NCBI GenBank assembly: GCA_004524595.1
Contig: SDOA01000061.1
Span: forward strand, 1-22,859
Source: Candidatus Thorarchaeota archaeon
Lineage (GTDB): Archaea; Asgardarchaeota; Thorarchaeia; Thorarchaeales; Thorarchaeaceae
DNA: 22,859 nucleotides
Reading direction: 5' to 3'
The position numbers and the translations under genes are program-made. The notes beneath the pieces were generated by a model, which saw nothing but the letters and a program-made list of their open reading frames with translations, ran no database searches and was not told where the DNA came from. Within the stretch, counting starts at the first letter, position 1, and each line of letters opens with the position of its first letter. Positions 1 through 7,783 of the stretch are shown piece after piece.

Positions 1-324
1 ATTCAGGAAGTGATAACGGACTCAATCGAGATGTATGGAGTAAAGGAGGACAAGTCATCAGTAGAGTTTGATGGTGTAACTATTGAGCAAGACTCTACAG
101 GTGGAAGAATTCTCTATGTGGTCCTAGTTTCAGAGATTGATACTCATAAGATTCCAGTCACTCAGCACCTCCATGATATCAGACAACTTGGACGTATCAA
201 TAGGGTGCATTTTGAGAGTCATGTTAAGGAGAGGCTCAGCGAGTGCAATCTTAGTGATGATAATTTGGATACGGCTGTGAAGGAATTTGTTCAAAAAATG
301 AGGAGCGAAAAGCTAATCAAATAA
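1..324 (+). CDS. C-terminal part of an unknown protein (5' end outside window)
   Basis: The frame is open from base 1 and ends at TAA 322-324, so this is probably the tail of a longer gene; the GTG at 10 could be an internal codon or a start. About 107 residues are visible, hydrophilic and mixed alpha/beta, with no Cys-rich cluster, membrane segment or motif I recognise. The last 30 residues look like an acidic/basic amphipathic helix. It converges with the broken small membrane ORF on the minus strand, only 20 nt away. Function unknown. Confidence 0.6.
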   Translation: MQEVITDSIEMYGVKEDKSSVEFDGVTIEQDSTGGRILYVVLVSEIDTHKIPVTQHLHDIRQLGRINRVHFESHVKERLSECNLSDDNLDTAVKEFVQKMRSEKLIK

Positions 325-344
325 CACTAGACAACGCGCCTTAA

Positions 345-623
345 TCACGCTTGAATTATTTCACTCTTAAGCACTTCTATCTCTCTGTCCTTCGTTTTTG
401 GGATTATAGCATCAAACAAGATAACAACTCCGATAAAGAGCAAAATTCCTAACGGTATAGAAATGAGCAGAAAACCAACTGGATCTATGACCCATATTGG
501 CTCTCCAAAGGCCTAATCTGGATGCAATACTCTTGTAATGTAATCAAAGAGAACTGAGGTAGCTAAAGACTAGGCTATTATACTACCTATTATTATGAAC
601 AGTCCAAGATGTGACTGTTTCAT
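345..623 (-). pseudogene. Small two-helix membrane protein ORF interrupted by two TAG codons
   Basis: Read from ATG 623 to TGA 345 the frame encodes about 92 residues with two clear hydrophobic segments (about residues 6-26 and 48-70) and a charged C-terminal tail (PKTKDREIEVLKSE). TAG codons interrupt it at codon 18 (570-572) and codon 37 (513-515); everything else reads as normal coding sequence. A Shine-Dalgarno-like GAGGTAA (629-635) sits 5 nt before the ATG, and the start lies 11 nt after the stop of the upstream DUF6485-like gene, so the two were probably an operon. Either it is decaying (both stops are one base from Trp or Gln codons) or TAG is read through. TAG normally ends genes here, so decay is favoured. 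Confidence 0.55.
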
Positions 624-634
624 TATACTTACCT

Positions 635-853
635 CTATTTTTTACCTAATTTCTTACTCCAGACTTCAATGAAGTTCTCAAGAGACCGATCGTAGGTTCT
701 CTCAGCATCAGGTGGAAATAGACATCCTGGCAGTTCACGATGTTTCCAATGATATTGTAAGCAATCACAGCAGTACCCCTGTCTTGAGCAACCTGGGTAT
801 GAACAAGAGCATCGTTGTTTGTTTTTTTCGACATTGCATATTCTGCCAGTCAT
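635..853 (-). CDS. Cys-rich DUF6485-like protein
   Basis: A 72-residue protein dense in potential metal ligands: C6, C15, C17, C22, C28, C29, C31, H35, H38 and C44. The pattern CxC-YPGC-GxCCxCxxYH-LPGC matches my memory of the DUF6485 family (small Cys-rich proteins of archaea and anaerobic bacteria), and the length is usual for it. Zinc or Fe-S binding is inferred from the cysteines; no function is established. It ends in TAG, 11 nt before the start of the broken membrane ORF, suggesting co-transcription. The overlapping 62-residue ORF in another frame is a shadow. Confidence 0.75.
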   Translation of the reverse strand: MTGRICNVEKNKQRCSCSYPGCSRQGYCCDCLQYHWKHRELPGCLFPPDAERTYDRSLENFIEVWSKKLGKK

Positions 854-947
854 GGTGACTCACATTCTAACCCTATCTTAATCTGTTAAAACCTGTTTGG
901 TCGTGTCGGTAGGCTAATAGCGATAATCATACAATCGAAAAATCACC

Positions 948-1730
948 ATGAATCTCACAAAGTGGTTTGACGATATTCCCGCATGTATAGATGGTAAATC
1001 ATTGCCTATTGAAAGGATTCACACCCTTGAAGAGATTCTCCTAGATAGGTTTGGAAAAGATATCGTTGTCGAATCAATAATTCGTCTAAAAAGTAAGAAA
1101 AATACAGTAGTTCATTTGAAGGCAAGTAATTTTGATTCAAAAGAGATTGATATGGTTGCAAAGATGTTTATTGAAGGAAACTATGAAAATGAGTTATCTA
1201 TTCTGACTTCAAGTCTTGCTCATGGGCTATCTGTTCCCGAAGTTCTCGATGCACGAGATAACGTTATTCTCATGACCTTCATTCCAGGTGAAGTCTTTGT
1301 TGACAGAATTAATCATACCTTTGAGCCAGTACTGGTCGAGAAACTTGCCATGTGGTATTACAAATATCACTCAACTCATAGACAAATAAAAGCCGATCCA
1401 CGTCTTAGAAACTTCATCTATCATACTGATAGAGTATTTGGTGTTGATTTCGAAGAATCTCATCCAGGACACTGGATGACTGATATTGGTGGTATCTGTG
1501 CAAGTCTACTCGATACAAATCCAATCTTTGATTCAAGAAAGAGAGATCTCTCCTGGCACCTGTTAGACACCTATTTGTCCCTACTTGGGAGAGAGAGAGA
1601 TTCCACTATTGAAACCATGTTTAACACGACCATAGCTGAAACACTCAAACAGACATCAATCTGGCGCAACGACGAAAAGATACTCCAATTATCTGAATTA
1701 ATCGAGAAAGATGGTCTACCTCACGATTGA
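948..1730 (+). CDS. APH/protein-kinase-fold putative phosphotransferase
   Basis: A 260-residue protein with the layout of small aminoglycoside-phosphotransferase-like kinases. The N-lobe is at about residues 40-110, with a hinge-like ILMTFIPGE at 107-115. The catalytic loop is KADPRLRN at 148-155, giving a candidate catalytic D150 and metal ligand N155. The DFG-equivalent is GVDFEE at 165-170, with D167 as metal ligand. The usual HGD of APH enzymes is KAD here. The substrate cannot be read from sequence; relatives phosphorylate small molecules or proteins. It is divergently oriented from the DUF6485-like gene with 94 nt between them, and no strong ribosome site precedes the ATG, so the mRNA may be leaderless. 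It is followed by the phosphatase gene after 107 nt, so co-regulation is possible but not shown. Confidence 0.65.
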   Translation: MNLTKWFDDIPACIDGKSLPIERIHTLEEILLDRFGKDIVVESIIRLKSKKNTVVHLKASNFDSKEIDMVAKMFIEGNYENELSILTSSLAHGLSVPEVLDARDNVILMTFIPGEVFVDRINHTFEPVLVEKLAMWYYKYHSTHRQIKADPRLRNFIYHTDRVFGVDFEESHPGHWMTDIGGICASLLDTNPIFDSRKRDLSWHLLDTYLSLLGRERDSTIETMFNTTIAETLKQTSIWRNDEKILQLSELIEKDGLPHD

Positions 1731-1837
1731 TTGCCGCTTGACCCAAGTTCCCCCTAAGGTTCATATTGTAGTTCATCACACACCGAAATATACATCTATG
1801 CATATCGGTCGAAGGAAATCGGAGAGTATCAGAATCT

Positions 1838-3103
1838 ATGGAGCAACAGAAACTCGTTGTAGCATTTTCTGTTATGATTATCATCATTTTTAGTACAACT
1901 TCCATTGTTCTGTATTTCGGGATAACAGACAATAATGAATCACTCAATTTCTTCGTATTTGGTGACTCCCAAGGGTATCAAGGTAGTGTTGAGCAAATCA
2001 TCTCTACTGCAAACATACTCAGACCCAACTTTCTCTTTCACTGTGGAGACCTTACGCCTTTTGGACAAGAAATTCAGTATCAAGAAATCAAGACAATCCT
2101 TGATACTTCACTCGTTCCGGTATATACAACCATAGGTAACCATGACATTAAGGGAGGTGGCAGCGAACTATACACAGAGTACTTTGGTAGTTCCACATAC
2201 TCATTTAATCTAGGCCCTGCCCATTTCTCTATATTCAATTCATCCGCTGGTGATGTCACAGAAATTGAAATTTCTTGGCTTGAACGTGATCTGTCTGAAT
2301 CCAATGCAGAATACAAGTTTGTATTCACACACATTCCTCCTTTTGATCCGAGACCTGAACATGATCATAGCCTGCTCAATGCTACGACTAGTTCTCGTCT
2401 CATGGCACTCTTTGAACTAAAAAGAGTCGATGTTGTCTTCACTGGACATATTCACATGTATAACGAAAGCATCGTAAATGGAGTCCGATATGTTATTACC
2501 GGTGGAGCAGGTGCAAGTCTATATGCTGATGAAGAAGCAGGTGGAATCTATCATTACATGGATGTCACTCTTGATGACTCTGGCCTGTCTATCGAACCAG
2601 TCCTATTGGAAGCCCCATCTATTTCTCGTGATAGAGTTGTTATTAGAGGTGCTGTTGAAGACATAACCTTCTCTCTTGAAGATCTATCTCAATTACCATC
2701 AATTCAAGGCTATTCTTCTTTCCAAAATCAGTATGATAACTGGCGCGGTCAAGGTGTATACATTGGCATTTTACTCTCGAATCTAGTAGAACTCGTTGGT
2801 GGGATGTCTACAACTGATAAGCTAGTTGTGAAATCCTATGATGGGTACTCTCAAGAATTCAGGCATTCGAATATCTATCCAAATGCTAGTTGGGTTGAAA
2901 TCCAAGGACCAATAATCTTGGCTTATGCATATAATGATACCTTTGTCCTTGATTGGGCTGATGGTATGCGTATTGTCATGTTACCCCCTGATGGAGCCTA
3001 TAGCAATGATGACGCAATAGAAACAACCGAGTCTGGAAATGTTTCTTCTGCTGGGGCTAGATGGGTTCGATTTGTCCAAATTCTGGAGGTGATACCAGAG
3101 TGA
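1838..3103 (+). CDS. Membrane-anchored extracytoplasmic metallophosphatase with C-terminal Moco-fold-like domain
   Basis: 421 residues. An N-terminal hydrophobic helix (about 7-27) anchors or exports the protein. A calcineurin-like phosphoesterase domain follows (about 36-260) with all metal motifs: D43, D71 (GD), GNHD 100-103, H165 (THIPPF), GHIH 203-206. A second domain (about 265-421) starts VVIRGAVED, contains FSLEDLSQLP and SYDGYS, and ends RWVRFVQILEVI. This pattern resembles the sulfite-oxidase-type molybdopterin-binding fold, though cofactor binding is unproven. The next gene carries the same domain, and their junction is a GTGA start/stop overlap, so they are translationally coupled. 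Probable role: an extracellular phosphatase releasing a substrate for the adjacent ECF importer (inference). Confidence 0.8.
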   Translation: MEQQKLVVAFSVMIIIIFSTTSIVLYFGITDNNESLNFFVFGDSQGYQGSVEQIISTANILRPNFLFHCGDLTPFGQEIQYQEIKTILDTSLVPVYTTIGNHDIKGGGSELYTEYFGSSTYSFNLGPAHFSIFNSSAGDVTEIEISWLERDLSESNAEYKFVFTHIPPFDPRPEHDHSLLNATTSSRLMALFELKRVDVVFTGHIHMYNESIVNGVRYVITGGAGASLYADEEAGGIYHYMDVTLDDSGLSIEPVLLEAPSISRDRVVIRGAVEDITFSLEDLSQLPSIQGYSSFQNQYDNWRGQGVYIGILLSNLVELVGGMSTTDKLVVKSYDGYSQEFRHSNIYPNASWVEIQGPIILAYAYNDTFVLDWADGMRIVMLPPDGAYSNDDAIETTESGNVSSAGARWVRFVQILEVIPE

Positions 3104-4158
3104 ATTGGTCCCTCTCAACACGCGATATAGTCACTATTGCACTATTGGCCTCTCTTGGAGGTGCACTCAGTACCTTTGTAGGATATATCGGGAATCTCAT
3201 TAATTTGACATTAGGCGTTCCTTTTGGAGCTGGTCAATTCATGGCTGGACTTCATGTATTCTGGCTTGTTCTCATTAGGGCAATTGTTCCAAAACACGGT
3301 GTTGGTACTGCAGGGGGACTATTGAAAGGTATTGTCGAGTTGTTCACAGGCAGCACCCATGGTGTTATAATAGCCCTGATTTCATTAATACAAGGTTTTC
3401 TGATAGATGTCGGAGCAGCAGCTGCAGGGAATAATAAAAATCCAGCTGAGAGTACCCGGATAACTTGGTGGCTTGGTGCTGGAATAGCCTCAGCGGCTAA
3501 TGTCTTAGTATTCCAATTTTTTTATTTCTCTGGAGTTCCAATAGTGTACATTATTATAATTACAAGTCTTGCTTTTTGCTCAGGAATAATCTTTGCAGGA
3601 TACTTCGCCTGGGAAACTCTTGAATTTCTAAATGATACTGGAACAATAGTAGGGTTCCAAAGCACAAAACCAACAATCCAAACAAAGACACCAAGGATAC
3701 TTGCCTCTCGAAATTTGCCTGCGATAATTTTTGTAAGTTTCTTACTAGTTGGTTCTCTTTATTACACATCCAATATAGCACATGTATTTGCAGATCCTAA
3801 TACATGCAGAGTTACCGGTCTTGTTGATAATCCCTACTCTTTCACAATTGACGACTTTTCGGATGAAATGGTCACAATCGAGGCCGAGCTAGTTGGAGCC
3901 TATACACATTTACCATCTGCCAATTATACAGGTCCCTTGCTATCTACTATTTTGCAACGTTCGAATTTACTCTTTGAAGCTTCAGCACTTCAAGTTACAG
4001 CACGCGATGGATACTCAGTGATATTTGATAATCTTGAGAGTGTAATGTCTGATACTCATCTTCTACTTTCTATGGCCAGCGATGGTTTCTGGCTTATAGC
4101 TGCTGAATATGACGGGTCAATGTGGGTTCGTCAAGTCATTGTATTACAAGTAATCTAG
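3100..4158 (+). CDS. ECF transporter S component, YkoE-like, with extra TM helix and extracytoplasmic domain
   Basis: I place the start at GTG 3100, overlapping the upstream TGA, because GGAGGT lies at 3085-3090; the ATG at 3061 would overlap the phosphatase by 43 nt. This gives 352 residues. The N-terminal part (about 8-180) is a multi-helix membrane domain with FGAGQFMAGLHVFWL, KHGVGTAGGLLKGIVE and LIQGFLIDVG, the pattern of YkoE/ABC_cobalt-family S components, best known for thiamine or hydroxymethylpyrimidine. One more helix (206-224) leads to a C-terminal domain (235-352) homologous in pattern to the phosphatase tail (VTGLVDNP, FTIDDF, ARDGYS, final WVRQVIVLQVI). That topology puts both tails outside the cell. 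S components normally lack such a domain. Substrate assignment is inferred. Confidence 0.75.
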   Translation: MNWSLSTRDIVTIALLASLGGALSTFVGYIGNLINLTLGVPFGAGQFMAGLHVFWLVLIRAIVPKHGVGTAGGLLKGIVELFTGSTHGVIIALISLIQGFLIDVGAAAAGNNKNPAESTRITWWLGAGIASAANVLVFQFFYFSGVPIVYIIIITSLAFCSGIIFAGYFAWETLEFLNDTGTIVGFQSTKPTIQTKTPRILASRNLPAIIFVSFLLVGSLYYTSNIAHVFADPNTCRVTGLVDNPYSFTIDDFSDEMVTIEAELVGAYTHLPSANYTGPLLSTILQRSNLLFEASALQVTARDGYSVIFDNLESVMSDTHLLLSMASDGFWLIAAEYDGSMWVRQVIVLQVI

Positions 4159-4167
4159 GGGAACAGA

Positions 4168-5619
4168 ATGTTAGAAACACAAGACCTTACCTTCTCATAT
4201 GATGGCAGCACACAAATACTTCAATCACTCCATCTCCAGATTCATCGAGGAGAGCTACTTCTCATTACTGGTCCCACTGGATCAGGAAAATCTACATTAG
4301 CCAAATGCCTAGCAGGATTTATTCCTCGAAGTATTGAAGGTTTCTTCTCTGGATTGATTAAAATTGATGGGAAGAACACAGAAGACCTCTCAATTGCAGA
4401 GTTTTCCAAAAGAATTTCTCTTGTTCAACAAGATTCTGACAGCCAAATCTGTACTCTTAGGGTATCAGATGAGATTGCATTTGGACCAGAAAACTTCGAA
4501 TTTGATGAAAAAACAATTGAAACTCTTGTAAATTCATCATTATCTGATGTAAAATCACTACACCTCTCTCGTCGTACTCCTCATACACTATCTGGAGGTG
4601 AGAAACAAAGAATTGCCATTGCTGCGATGCTCTCATGTCAATCTGATTTCATCATCTTAGATGAACCATCATCCAGTCTGGATCCCAAAGGAATAGTCCA
4701 GCTCAGAAATATTCTATCAACCCTGAAGGAAAAAAATGTAGGAATCATCTGTATCGAACACAATCTTGGCGCAGTTAGTCCAATTGCTAATCGAACACTC
4801 TTTCTTAACAACGGCATACTATCTAAAGTCCCTGAAAAGACTCCTCTAGATTTGATTATGTCTAAAGAAATACATCTCTTGGCAGACCAAAAACCACTAC
4901 TCTCCTTAGAGAGAATCTGTTTTTCCTATGAAGATACTCCAATAATCAAAAACGTAGATTTTGGTATCACCTCTGGAGAAATAGTTGCTCTCATGGGTGG
5001 AAACGGATCAGGAAAGACCACTCTTGTTTCTCTTCTTGGAGGTCTGGTCGCTCCTAATAATGGGACCATCACTCTTTGTGGAGTTCCCATTTCTAAATTG
5101 AAACCAAAGGACATTACAAAACAGCTCTCTGTGGTCTTTCAAAATCCAAATCACCAAATCTTCGAGAGTACTGTTTGGAAGGAACAAATGCTCACATCTG
5201 AAATCCTTGAAATGACAGATGGGGACCACATGGAATTCTCTCGACATCTGTTAGACACCGCAGAGCTTCTTCATCTGAGTGAACGAAATCCCTTCTCTCT
5301 CAGTCACGGACAAAAAAGACGGCTCAACATCACTTCTACTACTGGTCACAGACCACATATTCTGCTACTCGATGAGCCATTTGTTGGGCAAGATTATGAC
5401 GGCCGCCAGTTCATTCTAAATACTATCCTTGACATCGTGAAAAATGGCGGAACGGCACTGATTGTCACTCATGATATGAATTTTGCTAAAAATTGTTGTA
5501 CCCGAATAGTATTCCTTGAAAATGGGTCGATTTTACTTGATGGAAGTCCTGAAACTGTAATACAAAGACTGTCCGAGATTGGCCATGAAGAATATACAAT
5601 ACAGGGAGTGGAGGCATAG
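4168..5619 (+). CDS. ECF transporter energizing module: fused double ATPase (YkoD/EcfA-like)
   Basis: 483 residues with two ABC nucleotide-binding domains in one chain. NBD1 has Walker A GPTGSGKS 35-42, signature LSGGE 141-145, Walker B FIILDEP 161-167 and switch H198. NBD2 has Walker A GGNGSGKT 277-284, Q-loop Q325, variant signature LSHGQ 378-382, Walker B ILLLDEP 398-404 and switch H435. Fused EcfA1-EcfA2 proteins accompany YkoE-type S components. GGGGA just before ATG 4168 is the ribosome site and overlaps the previous stop. The gene hydrolyses ATP on the cytoplasmic face to drive import through the S and T subunits encoded on either side. Confidence 0.9.
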   Translation: MLETQDLTFSYDGSTQILQSLHLQIHRGELLLITGPTGSGKSTLAKCLAGFIPRSIEGFFSGLIKIDGKNTEDLSIAEFSKRISLVQQDSDSQICTLRVSDEIAFGPENFEFDEKTIETLVNSSLSDVKSLHLSRRTPHTLSGGEKQRIAIAAMLSCQSDFIILDEPSSSLDPKGIVQLRNILSTLKEKNVGIICIEHNLGAVSPIANRTLFLNNGILSKVPEKTPLDLIMSKEIHLLADQKPLLSLERICFSYEDTPIIKNVDFGITSGEIVALMGGNGSGKTTLVSLLGGLVAPNNGTITLCGVPISKLKPKDITKQLSVVFQNPNHQIFESTVWKEQMLTSEILEMTDGDHMEFSRHLLDTAELLHLSERNPFSLSHGQKRRLNITSTTGHRPHILLLDEPFVGQDYDGRQFILNTILDIVKNGGTALIVTHDMNFAKNCCTRIVFLENGSILLDGSPETVIQRLSEIGHEEYTIQGVEA

Positions 5620-5622
5620 ATA

Positions 5623-6438
5623 GTGAGTAATGTGAGTTCCAATCCGAATGTGAACGAAGAACCGCGACTCAACCCACTCCTGAAACTCTTTTTACTTATA
5701 GTAACACTCACAGGCATCATAATCTATCCTAGTTGGAAGCTCAGTCTTATTCTTCTGATATTTCTTCTATTCTTATTCAAAATCTCTCAAGTTACACTTA
5801 CTTTATCTCACCGCCGCACAAAATTTATCATATTTTTCTCTGTAATCCTCCTTCTTTTTCAGGTCATAGTTACAGCGAACGGTACAATTTTGGGATTCCT
5901 TGTCCCACAAATCAATACTTTTGGTCCCTATCTCCCTGTAACCGATTACGGAGTAGAGAGAGGTCTCTCTATCACCTTTCGATTCTTACTCATTATTCTT
6001 TCAAGTATGCTCTTTGTGTCTGTCACTGATCCCACCTTACTTGCCCATTCCTTGACGAAGCTGCGATTATCTTACAGGTATACATTTGCTCTTGTGATTG
6101 CACTTAGATTTCTTCCTCTCTTTGAATCCGAAAATCAGATTGTCCGTCAGGCACAGAGATCTCGAGGAATTCAGCCCGAAGTTGGAAGCCTCAAGAAAAT
6201 CTTCCGAACAATTCAGTATACATTCTTTCCTCTTCTTGTCTCATCTCTCTCCAGAGTTGAATCTCTCTCGATGTCCATGGATGGTCGTGGATTTGGTTAC
6301 CATCAAACACGAACATATTTACGAAAATCTACGTGGAGAGTTGTAGATACTGCCGCAGTTCTTGTAGCCACTGTCTTCGTTATCCTATGTATTGCTCTTG
6401 CTGCTGGATTTATTCCTCAAATTTCAAACATAATCTAA
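5623..6438 (+). CDS. ecfT: ECF transporter transmembrane T component (EcfT/CbiQ family)
   Basis: 271 residues. Hydrophobic helices lie at about 18-34, 39-53, 68-84, 118-135, 152-166 and 242-264. The two cytoplasmic coupling motifs of EcfT proteins are present: AQRSRG (177-182) and SMDGRGFG (218-225), which dock into the ATPase grooves. The start is GTG 5623 after GGAGG, 4 nt beyond the ATPase stop, so it is co-translated with it. Length is normal for the family. The TAA stop at 6436-6438 overlaps the stop of the convergent minus-strand gene by two bases. With the two genes upstream it completes an S-A-T transporter. Confidence 0.9.
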   Translation: MSNVSSNPNVNEEPRLNPLLKLFLLIVTLTGIIIYPSWKLSLILLIFLLFLFKISQVTLTLSHRRTKFIIFFSVILLLFQVIVTANGTILGFLVPQINTFGPYLPVTDYGVERGLSITFRFLLIILSSMLFVSVTDPTLLAHSLTKLRLSYRYTFALVIALRFLPLFESENQIVRQAQRSRGIQPEVGSLKKIFRTIQYTFFPLLVSSLSRVESLSMSMDGRGFGYHQTRTYLRKSTWRVVDTAAVLVATVFVILCIALAAGFIPQISNII

Positions 6439-6680
6439 ACAAAAGAGAACAAATCTGGTGGTAATCTGACCTCACATTCTGAATTCCGAGCAACAAACTC
6501 CGGAAATGGAACTTTTCTTTGATAGTAGGAAAATCCCACACCAAGACAGGACTCTGACTCTTCATCAAAATATCTACAGTCTTTACATGATAGAGTACAA
6601 TCAGGTGAACGTTGAACTGGAATCTCAACGAACTCAGCTTTACTCCTGTCCCAACAACGTATCATTTTCATTGTTCTCAT
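6435..6680 (-). CDS. Small Cys-rich protein, unknown
   Basis: 81 residues with C9, C28, C32, C35, C45 and C69; the core CxxxCxxCxYF...C looks like a small zinc or Fe-S site of the kind often annotated hypothetical in archaea. The frame is favoured over the overlapping minus frame because of this cysteine spacing. No clear Shine-Dalgarno precedes the first ATG, but TTTATAG lies about 25 nt upstream, the spacing expected for a leaderless archaeal transcript. In-frame Met codons 4 and 6 are alternative starts. It converges on ecfT with overlapping stop codons. Function unknown. Confidence 0.6.
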   Translation of the reverse strand: MRTMKMIRCWDRSKAEFVEIPVQRSPDCTLSCKDCRYFDEESESCLGVGFSYYQRKVPFPEFVARNSECEVRLPPDLFSFV

Positions 6681-6695
6681 GTACTCTTGTCTTGT

Positions 6696-6708
6696 CAGAG
6701 TCCTATAA
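6696..6708 (-). promoter_or_regulatory. TATA-like box for the small Cys-rich gene
   Basis: Read on the minus strand, a TTTATAG element lies roughly 25 nt before the ATG at 6680, the distance at which an archaeal transcript would begin at or near the start codon. No other ribosome-binding signal is visible. Confidence 0.4.
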
Positions 6709-6714
6709 ACCCCT

Positions 6715-6730
6715 CAAAAAGAAAAAATAG
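6715..6730 (-). terminator. U-rich terminator of the giant-SagB-GNAT operon
   Basis: On the minus strand, about 70 nt after the GNAT stop, the sequence runs CTATTTTTTCTTTTT without a GC hairpin. Oligo-U tracts alone commonly end archaeal transcripts, and this one lies between the operon end and the TATA-like box of the next minus-strand gene. Confidence 0.5.
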
Positions 6731-6753
6731 GAATAATCTTTACCTGTTCTTAG

Positions 6754-6770
6754 TGCGCACAAAATGCGCA
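6754..6770. promoter_or_regulatory. Paired TGCGCA palindromes, possible operator
   Basis: Two copies of the self-complementary hexamer TGCGCA lie at 6754-6759 and 6765-6770, 11 bp apart start to start, i.e. one helical turn. They stand in AT-rich DNA about 50 bp upstream of the TATA-like box of the small Cys-rich gene. The arrangement suits a dimeric regulator; this is inference only. Confidence 0.3.
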
Positions 6771-6796
6771 TTTTATGTTCCCAATCATGGTTAGCT

Positions 6797-7783
6797 CTAC
6801 TTGAGTTTCTTTTCCATGAAATATCCTGGCGCTTCTAGTCCCAACTCCTGGCATGTTTCAAGACTTAGGTCATGTTTTACATGCAAAAGCATGTAATATC
6901 GGCTAAATTCTTTCTTTTTCACCCAATTTTCAGCAATTTTAATTAGTTGCTTCTCTAATTCTCCCTGTCTGAGATCAGTACAGACCGCAAAGTCATAGTT
7001 CATTGCTATTCTCTCATTGAAGGAAGCCTCTCCAACCCATACGAAGGCTGCAATCTTGTCTGAATCATCTCTTGCAACAAAAATTGAGTGATTTCCATCA
7101 TTTTTGAAGTTCTTTTGCCAATATTCATGATATCTCTCTACAATTCTATCTTCGGTACTTTCTGCTGTGAACTCTACTAATTGCTTGAACTTTTCTACTC
7201 CGAAGGTCTGAATCTCGGATTCAATTTCAGAAATTTTCTCATGAGCTTCAACATGGAATGCACTCTGAGGAATATTTCTAGTTTCTGGGTATTTTGATAT
7301 TGGAACACATTTTACTTGATACCCACACTTCTTGTACAGATTGATGGCACCAGTATTTTGTGCATGAACAAAGAGACCAATATTTAGATTCAGTTCCTTT
7401 GCAAAGGTCTCAGCTCTCTCTAGTAGTTTCACACCAAGTCCTCCTCTTCTAAACTCAGGTTGGACTGAGATATCGTAGATCCAGAGAGGTTTCTCGAAGT
7501 CCCACACATCTTCACTATCCCTAATTCCCATCCATATATACCCAGCAAACTCTCCTTGCTCACTATCTAACATGAAGATTTTACAATCTGGACGGTCGAA
7601 ATCAAAGGACTCAACAATCTCTTCTTTGAACAGCTCAAAGATCTCTTCTTCACTTTTTTCAAAATGTCGCTCTTTCAGACTAGTATAATGAAAATCATTG
7701 GTATTCTTTGCTGTTTCAAGGCACGACCTGAAGAAATTCTCCATATCTTGTTCTGTTATTTTCTCCCGGATTGTAAAATTCAC
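6797..7783 (-). CDS. Tandem GNAT-fold protein (one active-looking, one degenerate domain)
   Basis: 328 residues. GNAT domain 1 covers about 1-160: beta strand WIYDISVQP, acetyl-CoA pyrophosphate loop RRGGLG at 112-117, and the late motif NLYKKCGYQ at 148-156. Domain 2 covers about 195-328 and has the same order of strands (IFVARDD..IAAFVWVG, YDFAVCTD), but its CoA loop is altered to RQGELE (272-277), so it is probably a non-catalytic partner. GTG 7783 overlaps the TGA of the SagB-like gene (GTGA) behind a GGAGGAGG ribosome site, so it is translationally coupled. Acceptor substrate unknown. It is the last gene of the giant-SagB-GNAT operon. Confidence 0.75.
   Translation of the reverse strand: MNFTIREKITEQDMENFFRSCLETAKNTNDFHYTSLKERHFEKSEEEIFELFKEEIVESFDFDRPDCKIFMLDSEQGEFAGYIWMGIRDSEDVWDFEKPLWIYDISVQPEFRRGGLGVKLLERAETFAKELNLNIGLFVHAQNTGAINLYKKCGYQVKCVPISKYPETRNIPQSAFHVEAHEKISEIESEIQTFGVEKFKQLVEFTAESTEDRIVERYHEYWQKNFKNDGNHSIFVARDDSDKIAAFVWVGEASFNERIAMNYDFAVCTDLRQGELEKQLIKIAENWVKKKEFSRYYMLLHVKHDLSLETCQELGLEAPGYFMEKKLK

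Noticed and set aside
1645..1947. 100-codon minus-strand ORF across the kinase/phosphatase junction
   Set aside because: Antisense to two well-supported genes and no recognisable features.
3061..6438. S, ATPase and T genes lie in one frame, separated only by TAG stops, suggesting a TAG-readthrough fusion
   Set aside because: Each gene has its own ribosome binding site and a normal family N-terminus, and TAG ends many genes here, so the shared frame is coincidence.
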